From assembly GCA_023395555.1 (NCBI GenBank), contig JAEWYQ010000043.1:1-51536 (forward strand): a DNA stretch of 51,536 nucleotides, given 5' to 3'. The notes under the pieces were generated by a model. The model had not been told where the DNA came from. It did not search any database and was given only the letters and a program-made list of their open reading frames with translations. Below are positions 1-8,570 of the stretch, piece by piece. The stretch comes from Bacillota bacterium. GTDB taxonomy: Bacteria > Bacillota > Clostridia > Lachnospirales > Lachnospiraceae. The position numbers and the translations under genes are program-made. Each line of letters opens with the position of its first letter. Position 1 is the stretch's first letter.

Positions 1-867
1 GAGATTATCACCTCCCAGAATTCCAGAGGGCCCAGCCGCGACTGGCTTTCCATTGTAAAGAGCACCCAGGCAAAGAATAAGATTAACCAGTGGTTTAAGA
101 CCGAGCTGAAGGAAGACAATATCAATAAAGGGAAGGAAATGATTTCTTCCTATTGCAAGACCAAGAGCATTGTTCTCAGTGATTTGCTGAAGCCGGAATT
201 TATGAATATTGTGATGCGCAAATACGGCTTCCGTGACTGGGATTCCGTTCTGGCAGCCGTGGGCCACGGCGGCTTGAAGGAAGGCCAGATTGTAAATAAG
301 CTTCTGGAAGAATATAATAAAAAGAATAAGAAGAACATCACGGATAAGAATATCCTGGAAGCGGTTCAGGAGATCAAGGAACGGATTCCGCAGAAGAAAT
401 CCAAAAGCGGTATTGTGGTAGAGGGCATCCATGATCTGGCGGTTCGTTTTTCCCGCTGCTGCAGCCCGGTACCCGGAGATGAGATCGTAGGCTTTGTAAC
501 CCGCGGCAGAGGTGTGTCCATTCACCGGACGGATTGTATCAACGTGATTAATCTCCCGGAGGAGGACAGGGCAAGGCTCATCGATGCGGAATGGAATATA
601 GCGGCGGATGGCAAGGACAGCGGCGGTGTGTACAGTGCCGAGATCCGAATCTATGCCAATAACCGTACCGGTGTTCTTGTGGATATCTCCAAGGTGCTGA
701 CGGAGAACAAGATTGATGTGACCTCGATGAATGTCAGAACCAGCAAGCAGGGGAAGGCAACCATCAGCATCGGTTTTGATATTAACGGCAAGGAACAGCT
801 GAATGAGATTATTGCGAAGATCAGAAATGTGGAAAGCATATTGGATATTGAGCGCACAGCCGGTTAG
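1..867 (+). CDS. rel: Bifunctional (p)ppGpp synthetase/hydrolase, C-terminal part (partial)
   Basis: The frame is open from the first base, so the gene starts outside the window and only about the last 288 residues are visible. The first residues are the post-TGS segment (SRDWLSIVKS, KINQWFK) typical of long RelA/SpoT proteins. A conserved Cys/His module follows around residues 140-180 (RFSRCCSPVPGDEIVGF, then IHRTDC), and the last 75 residues form an ACT domain (NRTGVLVDISKVL). These parts are regulatory: they sense ribosome or amino-acid state and control synthesis and hydrolysis of the alarmone (p)ppGpp. The catalytic HD and synthetase domains are not in view. In clostridia this gene is commonly followed by a small metallo-beta-lactamase hydrolase and hemZ, as here. 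Identity is secure. Whether both activities are retained cannot be judged from this part. Confidence 0.95.
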   Translation, partial: EIITSQNSRGPSRDWLSIVKSTQAKNKINQWFKTELKEDNINKGKEMISSYCKTKSIVLSDLLKPEFMNIVMRKYGFRDWDSVLAAVGHGGLKEGQIVNKLLEEYNKKNKKNITDKNILEAVQEIKERIPQKKSKSGIVVEGIHDLAVRFSRCCSPVPGDEIVGFVTRGRGVSIHRTDCINVINLPEEDRARLIDAEWNIAADGKDSGGVYSAEIRIYANNRTGVLVDISKVLTENKIDVTSMNVRTSKQGKATISIGFDINGKEQLNEIIAKIRNVESILDIERTAG

Positions 868-930
868 CAAAGACCCGCGGAGAATAGCGGGCAAAGATTC
901 GTTGAAAATAATGAATCTCGGGAGGTTCAA

Positions 931-1584
931 ATGAACAGGTTTGATTTAAAGACCCTGGTTCTTGGCATGGTACAGACGAATTGCTATATCATCGATAACC
1001 AGGAAACAAAGGAAGCTATTGTAATTGACCCGGCGGATCAGGCCGACAGAATAGAACAGTATTTGAAGGCAAATGACCTTGTGTGCAAAGGAATCGTTCT
1101 CACACATGGTCATTTTGACCATATTTTAGCCGCACGGGAGCTGGCGTCCGCTACCTCGGCACCGATCCATGCATCGGAACAAGAGGCGGAGCTTCTGGCG
1201 GATCCCCGCAGGAATGTTTCTTCCCAGATTCGCAGGGAATGTACGCTGGTACCGGAGGTATTGCTGACGGATGACCAGGTTCTGCAGCTGGCGGGCTTTA
1301 CCATACGGGTAATCCATACGCCGGGGCATACGGCGGGAGGAGTATGTTATTATTTCCCTGAGCATGAATTATTGTTCAGCGGGGATACTCTCTTTCGGGA
1401 GAGCATTGGAAGGACGGATCTGCCTACGGGAGACAGCAGGCAGCTGGTTGCGTCCATTCAGCAAAAGCTCATGCCGCTGGAGGATTCCGTGACGGTGTAT
1501 CCGGGTCATGGGCGGGCGACCACTATCGGATATGAGAGAGAGAATAATGTATATCTGAATGGCAGCTGGACGGATTGGGAGTAA
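931..1584 (+). CDS. MBL-fold metallo-hydrolase (glyoxalase II-like)
   Basis: The 217-residue protein has the full metallo-beta-lactamase metal-binding set: THGHFDH (HxHxDH) near residue 58, HTPGHTAGG near 131, FSGDTLF near 149 and a final YPGHG near 190. These residues bind two metal ions and hydrolyse an ester or thioester. The size matches the short YcbL/glyoxalase II-like branch, so S-lactoylglutathione or another thioester is possible, but the substrate cannot be read from sequence. No signal peptide is seen, so it is cytoplasmic. The start ATG follows a good GGGAGG site. It lies 63 bases after rel and 20 bases before hemZ, so the three genes are probably co-transcribed. Confidence 0.9.
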   Translation: MNRFDLKTLVLGMVQTNCYIIDNQETKEAIVIDPADQADRIEQYLKANDLVCKGIVLTHGHFDHILAARELASATSAPIHASEQEAELLADPRRNVSSQIRRECTLVPEVLLTDDQVLQLAGFTIRVIHTPGHTAGGVCYYFPEHELLFSGDTLFRESIGRTDLPTGDSRQLVASIQQKLMPLEDSVTVYPGHGRATTIGYERENNVYLNGSWTDWE

Positions 1585-1604
1585 ACAAAGGTACAGGTAG
1601 AAGA

Positions 1605-3212
1605 ATGTTAAAAGTAATATTGTCAGATAGAGCATATATTGCCGGCGGTGGATCCGTTCCCGGTAATGTAAGTGAAAATGATGTATATCCTTTAGTAAAG
1701 GCTTTTTATCCCGAAGAGACCGTCAAGGTTTATTCGGAGGAAGAATCCCCTGCTATAGGGGATTCTTCCGGAGAAGAGAGAAGGCATCCGGGCTGTCATG
1801 GAGAAGAAAATGAGCATTCGGTGAGCCGGGTTCCGGGAGAGGTGTTCCGGCCGGGAGCCGGAATCGATCTGATTAAGATATGTTTCTGGTCCGGGGAGAT
1901 CGGGATAAGTCTTACAGGGAAGAACGGAGGCTGTCTGGAGGAGCATCAGCCGGTGCCGGAGGGGCTCTCCAAAGCCGAATATAAAAACAGTATGAAGCGT
2001 TTCCTGTACCGGATGCTGTCCAAAGAGACGGGCAGGAGTCTGCCCTGGGGGATACTGACGGGAATCCGGCCCACCAAGCTGGTCTATGAGATGCTGAAGC
2101 AGGGAGAGACAGAGCATGGGATCTATGAGCAGATGCGCAGGGAATATCTCTGTACTGACGGCAAGATTGCCCGGAGCCTGGAGATTGCAGGGCGGGAGAT
2201 GGTGCTTCTGGATGCGCTGGAATATCAGAGGGGATACAGTATCTACATCGGGATACCCTTTTGTCCCAGCACCTGTCTCTATTGTTCCTTTCCCTCGTAT
2301 TCCGTCACAAAGTATGCCGGTACGGTGGAGAAGTATCTGGAGGCGCTGGAGAAGGAGATTTCTGCTTTTGCAGATGCATTCCCGGAGAGGGAACTTCAGA
2401 CCGTATATCTGGGCGGGGGAACCCCTACGACCTTGGACGCGGAGCAATTAGACCGTCTGTTGGGGCGGGTGAAGGAGTTCTATGATTTCTCCGGGGTAAG
2501 GGAATTCTGTGTGGAAGCAGGGAGACCGGACAGCATAACCCCGGAGAAGCTGAAGGTGCTGAAGAAATGGGGTGTGAACCGGATCTCCATTAATCCTCAG
2601 AGCATGAGCCAGAAGACCCTGGATCTTATCGGCAGGAAGCATACCGTGGAGCAGGTGGAGGAGGCGTTCCTCTTAGCCCGGGAAGCGGGACACGATAATA
2701 TTAACATGGATATTATAATCGGATTGCCGGGAGAGGACCCGGAGGATGTGGCAAATACCCTCCGCCGGATTAGGGAATTGAATCCCGACAGCCTGACGGT
2801 CCATACCCTGGCGGTAAAGCGTGCAGCCAGGCTGAATCTGGAGAAGGAAGCATATTCGGACTGCCCCGCGGTTCAGGTCTCCCGGATGCTGGAGCAGACG
2901 GAGGAATATGCAAAGAAGAACGGCTATGTTCCTTATTATCTCTACCGTCAGAAGAACATGGCGGATAATCTGGAGAATGTGGGGTATGCCAGGCCCGGCA
3001 GGGAGGGAATCTATAATATTCTCATCATGGAGGAGAAGCAGACCATCCTGGCCTTTGGTGCAGGAGGGATGTCCAAATTCATCTTTCCGGAGGAGAACCG
3101 CCTGGAGCGGGTAGACAATGTAAAAAGCATTACAGATTACATCGGCAGAATTGATGAACTGATTGAAAAAAAGAAGAATTTTATAGAAGAGAACCGGTCA
3201 AAGCTGTCATAG
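1605..3212 (+). CDS. hemZ: Oxygen-independent coproporphyrinogen dehydrogenase HemZ-type radical SAM protein
   Basis: This radical SAM enzyme has the iron-sulfur motif CPSTCLYC (Cys 220, 224, 227), a glycine-rich SAM-binding stretch (YLGGGTPTTL) and a HemN-type core (VEAGRPDSIT, SINPQSMSQKTLDLIGRKH, DIIIGLPGE). An N-terminal extension of about 170 residues marks the HemZ branch found in clostridia. The family is annotated as converting coproporphyrinogen III to protoporphyrinogen IX anaerobically; some members may be methyltransferases or heme chaperones instead. The ATG at 1605 is preferred over an in-frame TTG at 1575, which lies inside the preceding gene. Residues about 45-85 are an acidic, weakly conserved-looking stretch encoded across a perfect DNA palindrome. 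The C terminus carries the expected Y-rich segment (YYLYRQKNMADNLENVGYA). Confidence 0.9.
   Translation: MLKVILSDRAYIAGGGSVPGNVSENDVYPLVKAFYPEETVKVYSEEESPAIGDSSGEERRHPGCHGEENEHSVSRVPGEVFRPGAGIDLIKICFWSGEIGISLTGKNGGCLEEHQPVPEGLSKAEYKNSMKRFLYRMLSKETGRSLPWGILTGIRPTKLVYEMLKQGETEHGIYEQMRREYLCTDGKIARSLEIAGREMVLLDALEYQRGYSIYIGIPFCPSTCLYCSFPSYSVTKYAGTVEKYLEALEKEISAFADAFPERELQTVYLGGGTPTTLDAEQLDRLLGRVKEFYDFSGVREFCVEAGRPDSITPEKLKVLKKWGVNRISINPQSMSQKTLDLIGRKHTVEQVEEAFLLAREAGHDNINMDIIIGLPGEDPEDVANTLRRIRELNPDSLTVHTLAVKRAARLNLEKEAYSDCPAVQVSRMLEQTEEYAKKNGYVPYYLYRQKNMADNLENVGYARPGREGIYNILIMEEKQTILAFGAGGMSKFIFPEENRLERVDNVKSITDYIGRIDELIEKKKNFIEENRSKLS
1739..1769. repeat. Perfect 13-bp palindrome inside hemZ
   Basis: GGAAGAATCCCCT and its exact reverse complement AGGGGATTCTTCC are separated by the 5-base loop GCTAT. 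The hairpin stays in frame and encodes acidic, Ser-rich residues in the variable N-terminal part of HemZ. It has no T-run and lies inside a gene, so it is not a terminator. It could be an inserted small palindromic repeat or an mRNA structure. Confidence 0.85.
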
Positions 3213-3241
3213 AAGGATGTGCAGAGAGGGGAGGGCAAGGC

Positions 3242-3916
3242 GTGGAATATACCTGTCTGGTCGTGGATGATGAAAAGGAGCTTGCGGTCGCAACCTGCGA
3301 GTATTTTAATTTGTTTGGCGTGGAGACGGAATATGTGACTAACGCAGAGGATTGCCTGGAGTTTCTAAAACAGCATGGGGTCAGACTGATCCTGCTGGAT
3401 ATCAATCTTCCGGAGGAGAGCGGATTCTCCCTGTGCAGGAAAATACGTGAATTCTCTGATGTTCCCATCTTTTTTATCAGTGCGAGACAGAGTGATGACG
3501 ATATTCTGATGGCCCTTAACATCGGCGGCGATGACTATATAAAGAAGCCCTATGCCCTTAGCGTGCTGCTTGCCAAGGTCAGAGTGGTATTGAAACGCCT
3601 TGAGGAGGCAAGAGAAACCCTGCCGGAGCAGGCGGGAAGGATACGGGTGGACATTAAGGCCAGGAAATTATATATAGAGGGCAGGGAAATCGAGCTGAAG
3701 AATAAGGAATTCAAGCTGTTTCTCTACCTCTTCAGCCATCCCAATACCGTGATAACCAAGGATGAGCTGTTTGCCAATGTCTGGGGAGACGAATTCTTCA
3801 GCGACGGCACCTTGAATGTACATATCCGGAAGCTGAGAGAAAAAATTGAAAGGGATCCGAATCATCCGGAGATCATTAAGACCATCTGGGGAACCGGATA
3901 TCGGTTGGAATTATGA
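3242..3916 (+). CDS. OmpR/PhoB-family response regulator
   Basis: The receiver domain occupies residues 1-120, with acidic pair DD 9-10, phosphoacceptor Asp53 (LLDINLP), Ser/Thr switch (FFISARQ) and conserved Lys (YIKKPY). A winged-helix DNA-binding domain fills residues 130-224, ending in the family signature TIWGTGYRL. It starts at GTG after GGGAGGG, 29 bases downstream of hemZ. The last four bases overlap the kinase start, so the two are translationally coupled. The phased TAAG repeats ahead of the ABC operon are its likely target. The system probably senses an envelope stress or peptide and induces the ABC transporter, as similar TCS-ABC modules do; the ligand is unknown. Confidence 0.93.
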   Translation: MEYTCLVVDDEKELAVATCEYFNLFGVETEYVTNAEDCLEFLKQHGVRLILLDINLPEESGFSLCRKIREFSDVPIFFISARQSDDDILMALNIGGDDYIKKPYALSVLLAKVRVVLKRLEEARETLPEQAGRIRVDIKARKLYIEGREIELKNKEFKLFLYLFSHPNTVITKDELFANVWGDEFFSDGTLNVHIRKLREKIERDPNHPEIIKTIWGTGYRLEL

Positions 3917-5247
3917 AGCTGGGACGGTGGATGATAGGAATAAGCCTTTTCCTCCTGGGATGCTTCTGCCTGACGATAGGATCTCTCCGGAAGCAGGAGC
4001 TTCCCGGGACAGACCTTGCCCGGATGAATGTAATTGTAAAAAAAGCGGAGAAAATCATTCGGGAAAAAGCCTTGGCCGAGGCCGAAGCCAAGAATGAAAC
4101 GAGGGCAGAAGGAAAGACAGGAGCAGAGATAAGAGAGATAGAGACGGAGATAAAGGCAGAGATAGAAGCAGGGGTGGAAACGGAGACGGCTGCCTTGGGC
4201 TTTGAGCTTGTCCTGTGCAGTAATCCCGAATATGAAAGAATTCTCTACCAAGGTCTGGCTGACCGGGCCGCCATCATAGACCTCAAAAAAGAGGATGTAA
4301 TGATCGGAAAGATATTGTTTCCGCCGGATAACGCGGCGGAGGAAGCACGCAGGAACCGTTTATTCCGGGTGGCCGCGGCAGTGTTTACAGGACTGCTGCT
4401 GTTTGTCTGGGGATTAGGCGGTCTTATTTATATCCGCTTTATCAGGCCGTTTCGGAAGCTGGAGGGCTTTGCATCCCATGTGGCAGCAGGAAATCTTGAC
4501 TTTCCCCTCCCCATGTACAGGCAGAATTATTTCGGGGCCTTTACGGAGAGCTTTGATTTAATGAGGGAGGAGCTGAAGGAGGCGAGACGGGGTGAGTTCG
4601 AAGCAAACCGGAGCAAGAAGGAGCTGGTGGCCGGGCTGTCCCATGATATCAAGACTCCGGTTTCCACCATCAAGGCATACTGTGAATTGATTACCGTCAA
4701 AAGCCGTGAGGCAGATACCGTACAAAAAGCCCGGATCATCAATGAGAAAGCGGATATGATCGACCATCTGATCAGCGATATGTTCCATGCGACCCTGGAG
4801 GATCTCACAGCCCTAAGGATTGACTGCCGGGAAGAGATGAGCACCATTCTTGATGATATGCTGGTGCAGATGAACCATTTAAAGAGAATACATAAGGTGA
4901 ATCCAGTTCCGGAATGCCTGATTTATTGCGATGTCCTCCGGCTTAGCCAGGTCATCGACAATATCATTCACAACTCCTATAAATATACGGAAAGTCATAT
5001 AGAAGTCAGCAGCGCGGTAGAACAGGGATATCTGAGAGTAACCCTCCGGGATTTTGGAGAGGGCGTGGAGGAAAGCGAGCTCCCCCTGCTCTGCGGGAAG
5101 TTCTACCGGGGCAGGAACAGCTCCGGCACAAGCGGCTCGGGACTGGGCCTGTATCTGGCGAAGCAGTTCATGGAAGGGATGGGGGGAAGCCTTGAAATCT
5201 ATTGTGACCGGGGCTTTGTAGCCAGCCTGCTCCTCCGTTTGGCCTGA
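3913..5247 (+). CDS. Membrane sensor histidine kinase
   Basis: It has an N-terminal membrane segment at residues 7-24, an extracytoplasmic loop of about 120 residues, a second membrane segment near 150-175, a HAMP-like linker, a HisKA domain with LSHDIKTPVSTIKAY (phospho-His) and an HATPase_c domain with DNIIHNSYKY (N box), DFGEGV and GSGLGLYLAK. The ATG overlaps the regulator stop by four bases. The external loop contains a low-complexity Ala/Glu-rich stretch at about residues 55-95 (repeated AEAEA, EIE, EAG units), probably helical. This is unlike BceS kinases, which lack a large external domain, so the kinase may sense the signal itself. The partner is the regulator just upstream. Confidence 0.92.
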   Translation: MKLGRWMIGISLFLLGCFCLTIGSLRKQELPGTDLARMNVIVKKAEKIIREKALAEAEAKNETRAEGKTGAEIREIETEIKAEIEAGVETETAALGFELVLCSNPEYERILYQGLADRAAIIDLKKEDVMIGKILFPPDNAAEEARRNRLFRVAAAVFTGLLLFVWGLGGLIYIRFIRPFRKLEGFASHVAAGNLDFPLPMYRQNYFGAFTESFDLMREELKEARRGEFEANRSKKELVAGLSHDIKTPVSTIKAYCELITVKSREADTVQKARIINEKADMIDHLISDMFHATLEDLTALRIDCREEMSTILDDMLVQMNHLKRIHKVNPVPECLIYCDVLRLSQVIDNIIHNSYKYTESHIEVSSAVEQGYLRVTLRDFGEGVEESELPLLCGKFYRGRNSSGTSGSGLGLYLAKQFMEGMGGSLEIYCDRGFVASLLLRLA

Positions 5248-5269
5248 GGAGGGGCGCCGGGGAAAGATT

Positions 5270-5333
5270 TAAGAAACGGATAAGAATTTCATAAGGAATG
5301 GAAAAAGACTGGATAAGGTTCCGCAAGTATAAT
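5270..5333 (+). promoter_or_regulatory. Phased TAAG direct repeats and -10 box upstream of ABC operon
   Basis: TAAG occurs at 5270, 5281, 5292 and 5314, that is at offsets 0, 11, 22 and 44. This one-helical-turn spacing is typical of tandem OmpR-family sites. A TATAAT box lies at 5328-5333, but the position expected for -35 (5305-5310) has no match, as expected for an activator-dependent promoter. The inference is that the adjacent response regulator drives the ABC genes from here. Confidence 0.6.
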
Positions 5334-5365
5334 AAAGTTATCAAAATTATATGGAGGAATACAAA

Positions 5366-6121
5366 ATGGCAATAATACTGGAAGCCAGGATGCTGTGCAA
5401 GACCTTCTCCACTGGGAGCATACAGCAGCATGTGCTAAAAAATCTTAATATCCAAATAGAAGAAGGGGATTTCACTGTTATCATGGGCAGCTCCGGGTCG
5501 GGCAAATCCACCCTGCTCTATGCCTTGTCCGGCATGGACCGTCCCACCCTTGGGGAGATTATCTTCCGGGGCACCGAGATAAGCCGTTATTCCAATGATA
5601 AGCTGGCCGTTTTCCGCAGATCCCACTGCGGCTTTGTCTTCCAGCAGATGTATCTGAATGAAACCATGAGCGTTCTGGATAATATACTGGTCAGCGGTCT
5701 GCTGACCAACCGGGACCGCAGGGAGGTAATCCGGCGGGGAAAGGAGCTTCTGGCCCAGGTGGGACTGGATGAGCAGTGCTATAGCAAATTCCCCTCCCAG
5801 CTCTCCGGAGGAGAAGCACAGAGGGCTGCCATCGTGAGAGCGCTGATCAATAAGCCGGAGATTGTATTTGCCGATGAGCCCACGGGGGCGCTGAATTCGG
5901 AGAACGCCGTCAATGTCCTGGATATCCTCACCGGGATGAATGAACAGGGGCAGTCCATCGTTATGGTTACCCATGATATCAAGACCGCCAGAAGGGCAAA
6001 CCGTATCCTCTATCTGAAGGATGGAGTAATCATAGACGAATGCCGCCTGGGTGCCTTTCAGAAGGAGGATGTGGAACGCAACAGCGTGCTTCATGAATTC
6101 CTTCGGAAAATGGGGTGGTAG
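5366..6121 (+). CDS. ABC transporter ATP-binding protein (MacB/LolD/BceA-like)
   Basis: This 251-residue ATPase has Walker A GSSGSGKST, Q-loop FVFQQMYLNETM, signature LSGGEAQR, Walker B IVFADEPT and H-loop MVTHDIKTA. These features and the length place it with the LolD/MacB/BceA group that powers FtsX-type permeases. The start is set at 5366 rather than the upstream in-frame ATG at 5351, because that ATG is part of the ATGGAGG ribosome site eight bases before 5366. Its stop lies two bases before the permease ATG. The role is likely export or extraction of lipids or antimicrobial peptides, consistent with control by the upstream two-component system. The substrate is unknown. Confidence 0.93.
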   Translation: MAIILEARMLCKTFSTGSIQQHVLKNLNIQIEEGDFTVIMGSSGSGKSTLLYALSGMDRPTLGEIIFRGTEISRYSNDKLAVFRRSHCGFVFQQMYLNETMSVLDNILVSGLLTNRDRREVIRRGKELLAQVGLDEQCYSKFPSQLSGGEAQRAAIVRALINKPEIVFADEPTGALNSENAVNVLDILTGMNEQGQSIVMVTHDIKTARRANRILYLKDGVIIDECRLGAFQKEDVERNSVLHEFLRKMGW

Positions 6122-6123
6122 AT

Positions 6124-8481
6124 ATGAAACTATATTTAATTGCCCGGAACAATACAAAAAGCTCCTTTGCCTCTTCTGTTGTATTAGTTCTTCTGGTCAT
6201 ACTGTCCACCCTGCTGATGTATACCGGAATTGCCGTGGAAAATCAGATTGGGGACTTTGTAGCTGCCAGGAATGAGGAGCTTCACGGAGCGGACTGCACC
6301 CTGCTGGCCGGGCCGTCGAGCATGGGGAAGGTGATTTCCATCCTTGATCAAAGGGAGGATATTGACCGGTACGAAGTCCATGACAGCATCTATTACACCT
6401 CTCCGAAGTTTCGAAACAGAATGAGGGACGAGAAGGAGAGCAATCTGGTCACGATTATGTTAAATGCAGAGGACACCTATCATATCAACCGTCTGTCCAT
6501 TATCGACGAGCTGTCCCCAAGGCCGGAGAACGGCATCATCGTGCCCTATATACTGAAGACCTCGAAGCAGTACCGGACGGGGGATGAGCTGGTAATGAAA
6601 ACGGAAAACCGCAGTAACACCTTTGTGATTGCAGGCTTCTATGAGAATGTGATCTTTGCCTCACCCAGCAATGTTTCCATGTATCAGTTCTTTGTCTATG
6701 ACCAGACTTTCCGGAAGCTGAGGGAGGAAGCGGGGGATATGGCAAAGCATAGCCTGATTAATCTCCAATTTGAGGGAATCGACGGAGGAGAATTCGAGAG
6801 AAGCTTTCTGCTTGAATTCAAAGGAAAGGAAATTGACGGAAATGACTTTCTGGCTATTCTTCCTTTCGATACCTTAAAACAGGGAGTAACCATGTTCATC
6901 GAGATCCTGATGGTGGTATTAATTGCATTTTCCCTGATTCTGCTGGCCATTGCCCTGGTGGTGATCCGGTTCTCTGTGGTGGTCCATCTGGAGAAGAATA
7001 TCAAGAACATCGGCTCCCTGGAAGCGGTGGGGTATACGGCGGAACAGATTAAATATGCCTTATTGCTTGAGTTTCTGCTGCTCACGGCGGTGGGGATTCT
7101 GGCAGGACTGCTCCTGGCGGTAGCGGTCACTTCCCCGGTGGGGAATATGATATCGGCATCCATCGGCCTGCGATGGGCAGGGCATATCAGCGTTCCGGCC
7201 GCCCTTGCCAGTGCTTTGGTGAATCTGCTGCTGATTATTACCGTAACGAATATGACGGCAAGGAAGCTGAAGAAGATTACGCCCCTGGCCGCCCTGCGGG
7301 ACGGCATCGAAACCCACAGCTTCAAGCGGAATTACCTTCCCCTGGAGAAATCAGGGCTGCCCTTGAATTTGGCCATTGGCATGAAGGGGCTGCTGTACAA
7401 TAAAAAACAGAATCTTGTAATGGCAGTGATTATTTCCCTGCTGAGCTTTGCCTGTGTTTATACCGTCGGAATGTACTATAATTTTGTGATTGATGATACG
7501 GCGATGATGAATCTGGTAGGCTTACCGACAGCAAAGGTGCAGGTATGGGCAGAGGCGGCGGATTATGACCGGATCGCAGATCAGATCAGGGAAAAGAAAG
7601 AGGTTCGCAGGCTGCTGGATTATAATGCGGAGGAGATGCTGTTGAAAAACGGGGAGAGAGAGGCGCAGGTGCGCGTCGAGATCATGGAGGATTTCTCCGA
7701 ATTAGATACGGATACCCTGATGGCCGGCCGGCTGGCGGAATATGAAAATGAGATCATGGTCAGCAGCAGAACCCTGCAGGAGCTGGGCCTGGAGTTGGGC
7801 GGCTTCGTAACGGTGTCCTCCTTTGGAGGGGAGGCACAGTATCTGATTGTCGGCGTAAAGCAGCATATCAGCAATCTGGGAAGAGGCGCAAGCCTTACGC
7901 TGGAGGGAGTGAGGCGTCTGAACCCGGATTACAAAATCAATATGGCGATTATGTATCTGACGGAGGGGACGGATACGGAGGACTTTATTAAAGAGCTGGG
8001 TACAGAGTTTGCAGCCGGGAACATCTTAATTATGAATATAGAGGATAATATCAATGTGGTGATGGAATCCTTCCACGGATCAATTGTGGCCATCTGCGCC
8101 TTATGCGGGGGCATCACCGTAATTACGGTAGTGCTGATCCTGCTGCTCTTAATCAAGGTGAAGCTTCTCAAGGAGCAGAGGCAGTACGGGATATATAAGG
8201 CTCTGGGGTATACGGCCGCACAGCTGATCAGACAGGTGGGCTACAGCTATCTGCCGGTGATCGTGCTGGGAGGCATCCTGGGTCTGGGGGCAGGGCTTCT
8301 GCTGTCGAATTCCTTCACCCAGATGCTGCTGGCGGGCAACGGAATACGGAGGGTCAATCTGATACTTCCCTATTGGCATATGCTTTTTGTCCCTGTGGGC
8401 ATGCTTCTAGTTTCGGCGGTGACCATATGGCTGGCATCCCTCAGAATTCGCAGAATAACTCCCATCAGGCTCTTCGATTGA
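6124..8481 (+). CDS. ABC transporter permease with two FtsX domains
   Basis: This protein of 785 residues has one N-terminal membrane helix (about 15-35), a long extracytoplasmic segment, three helices near 255-375 forming the first FtsX domain, another helix near 430-450, a second external domain and three C-terminal helices near 660-780 forming the second FtsX domain. The end RRITPIRLFD is typical of such permeases. The ATG at 6124 is used; an in-frame GTG at 6115 overlaps the ATPase gene. It forms the transporter with the ATPase directly upstream. The two large external regions distinguish it from BceB, which has 10 helices and one large loop. No terminator was obvious before hisS. Confidence 0.9.
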   Translation: MKLYLIARNNTKSSFASSVVLVLLVILSTLLMYTGIAVENQIGDFVAARNEELHGADCTLLAGPSSMGKVISILDQREDIDRYEVHDSIYYTSPKFRNRMRDEKESNLVTIMLNAEDTYHINRLSIIDELSPRPENGIIVPYILKTSKQYRTGDELVMKTENRSNTFVIAGFYENVIFASPSNVSMYQFFVYDQTFRKLREEAGDMAKHSLINLQFEGIDGGEFERSFLLEFKGKEIDGNDFLAILPFDTLKQGVTMFIEILMVVLIAFSLILLAIALVVIRFSVVVHLEKNIKNIGSLEAVGYTAEQIKYALLLEFLLLTAVGILAGLLLAVAVTSPVGNMISASIGLRWAGHISVPAALASALVNLLLIITVTNMTARKLKKITPLAALRDGIETHSFKRNYLPLEKSGLPLNLAIGMKGLLYNKKQNLVMAVIISLLSFACVYTVGMYYNFVIDDTAMMNLVGLPTAKVQVWAEAADYDRIADQIREKKEVRRLLDYNAEEMLLKNGEREAQVRVEIMEDFSELDTDTLMAGRLAEYENEIMVSSRTLQELGLELGGFVTVSSFGGEAQYLIVGVKQHISNLGRGASLTLEGVRRLNPDYKINMAIMYLTEGTDTEDFIKELGTEFAAGNILIMNIEDNINVVMESFHGSIVAICALCGGITVITVVLILLLLIKVKLLKEQRQYGIYKALGYTAAQLIRQVGYSYLPVIVLGGILGLGAGLLLSNSFTQMLLAGNGIRRVNLILPYWHMLFVPVGMLLVSAVTIWLASLRIRRITPIRLFD

Positions 8482-8570
8482 TAACCATCTATGGCAAACA
8501 GGAGGTTTACGGATCAGACAGGATGTGATAAGATAGGTTAATAATAGTGTCAGACATTCGGAGGAAGAAT

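Noticed and set aside
1692..2447. 251-codon minus-strand frame within hemZ
   Set aside because: It is antisense to a conserved radical SAM core and has no protein-like motif.
6696..7325. 209-codon minus-strand frame within the ABC permease gene
   Set aside because: It is antisense to the FtsX permease and Ser/Arg-rich like a shadow frame.
8482..8570. Possible T-box leader ahead of hisS
   Set aside because: The gap is too short and has no specifier or T-box sequence or terminator hairpin.
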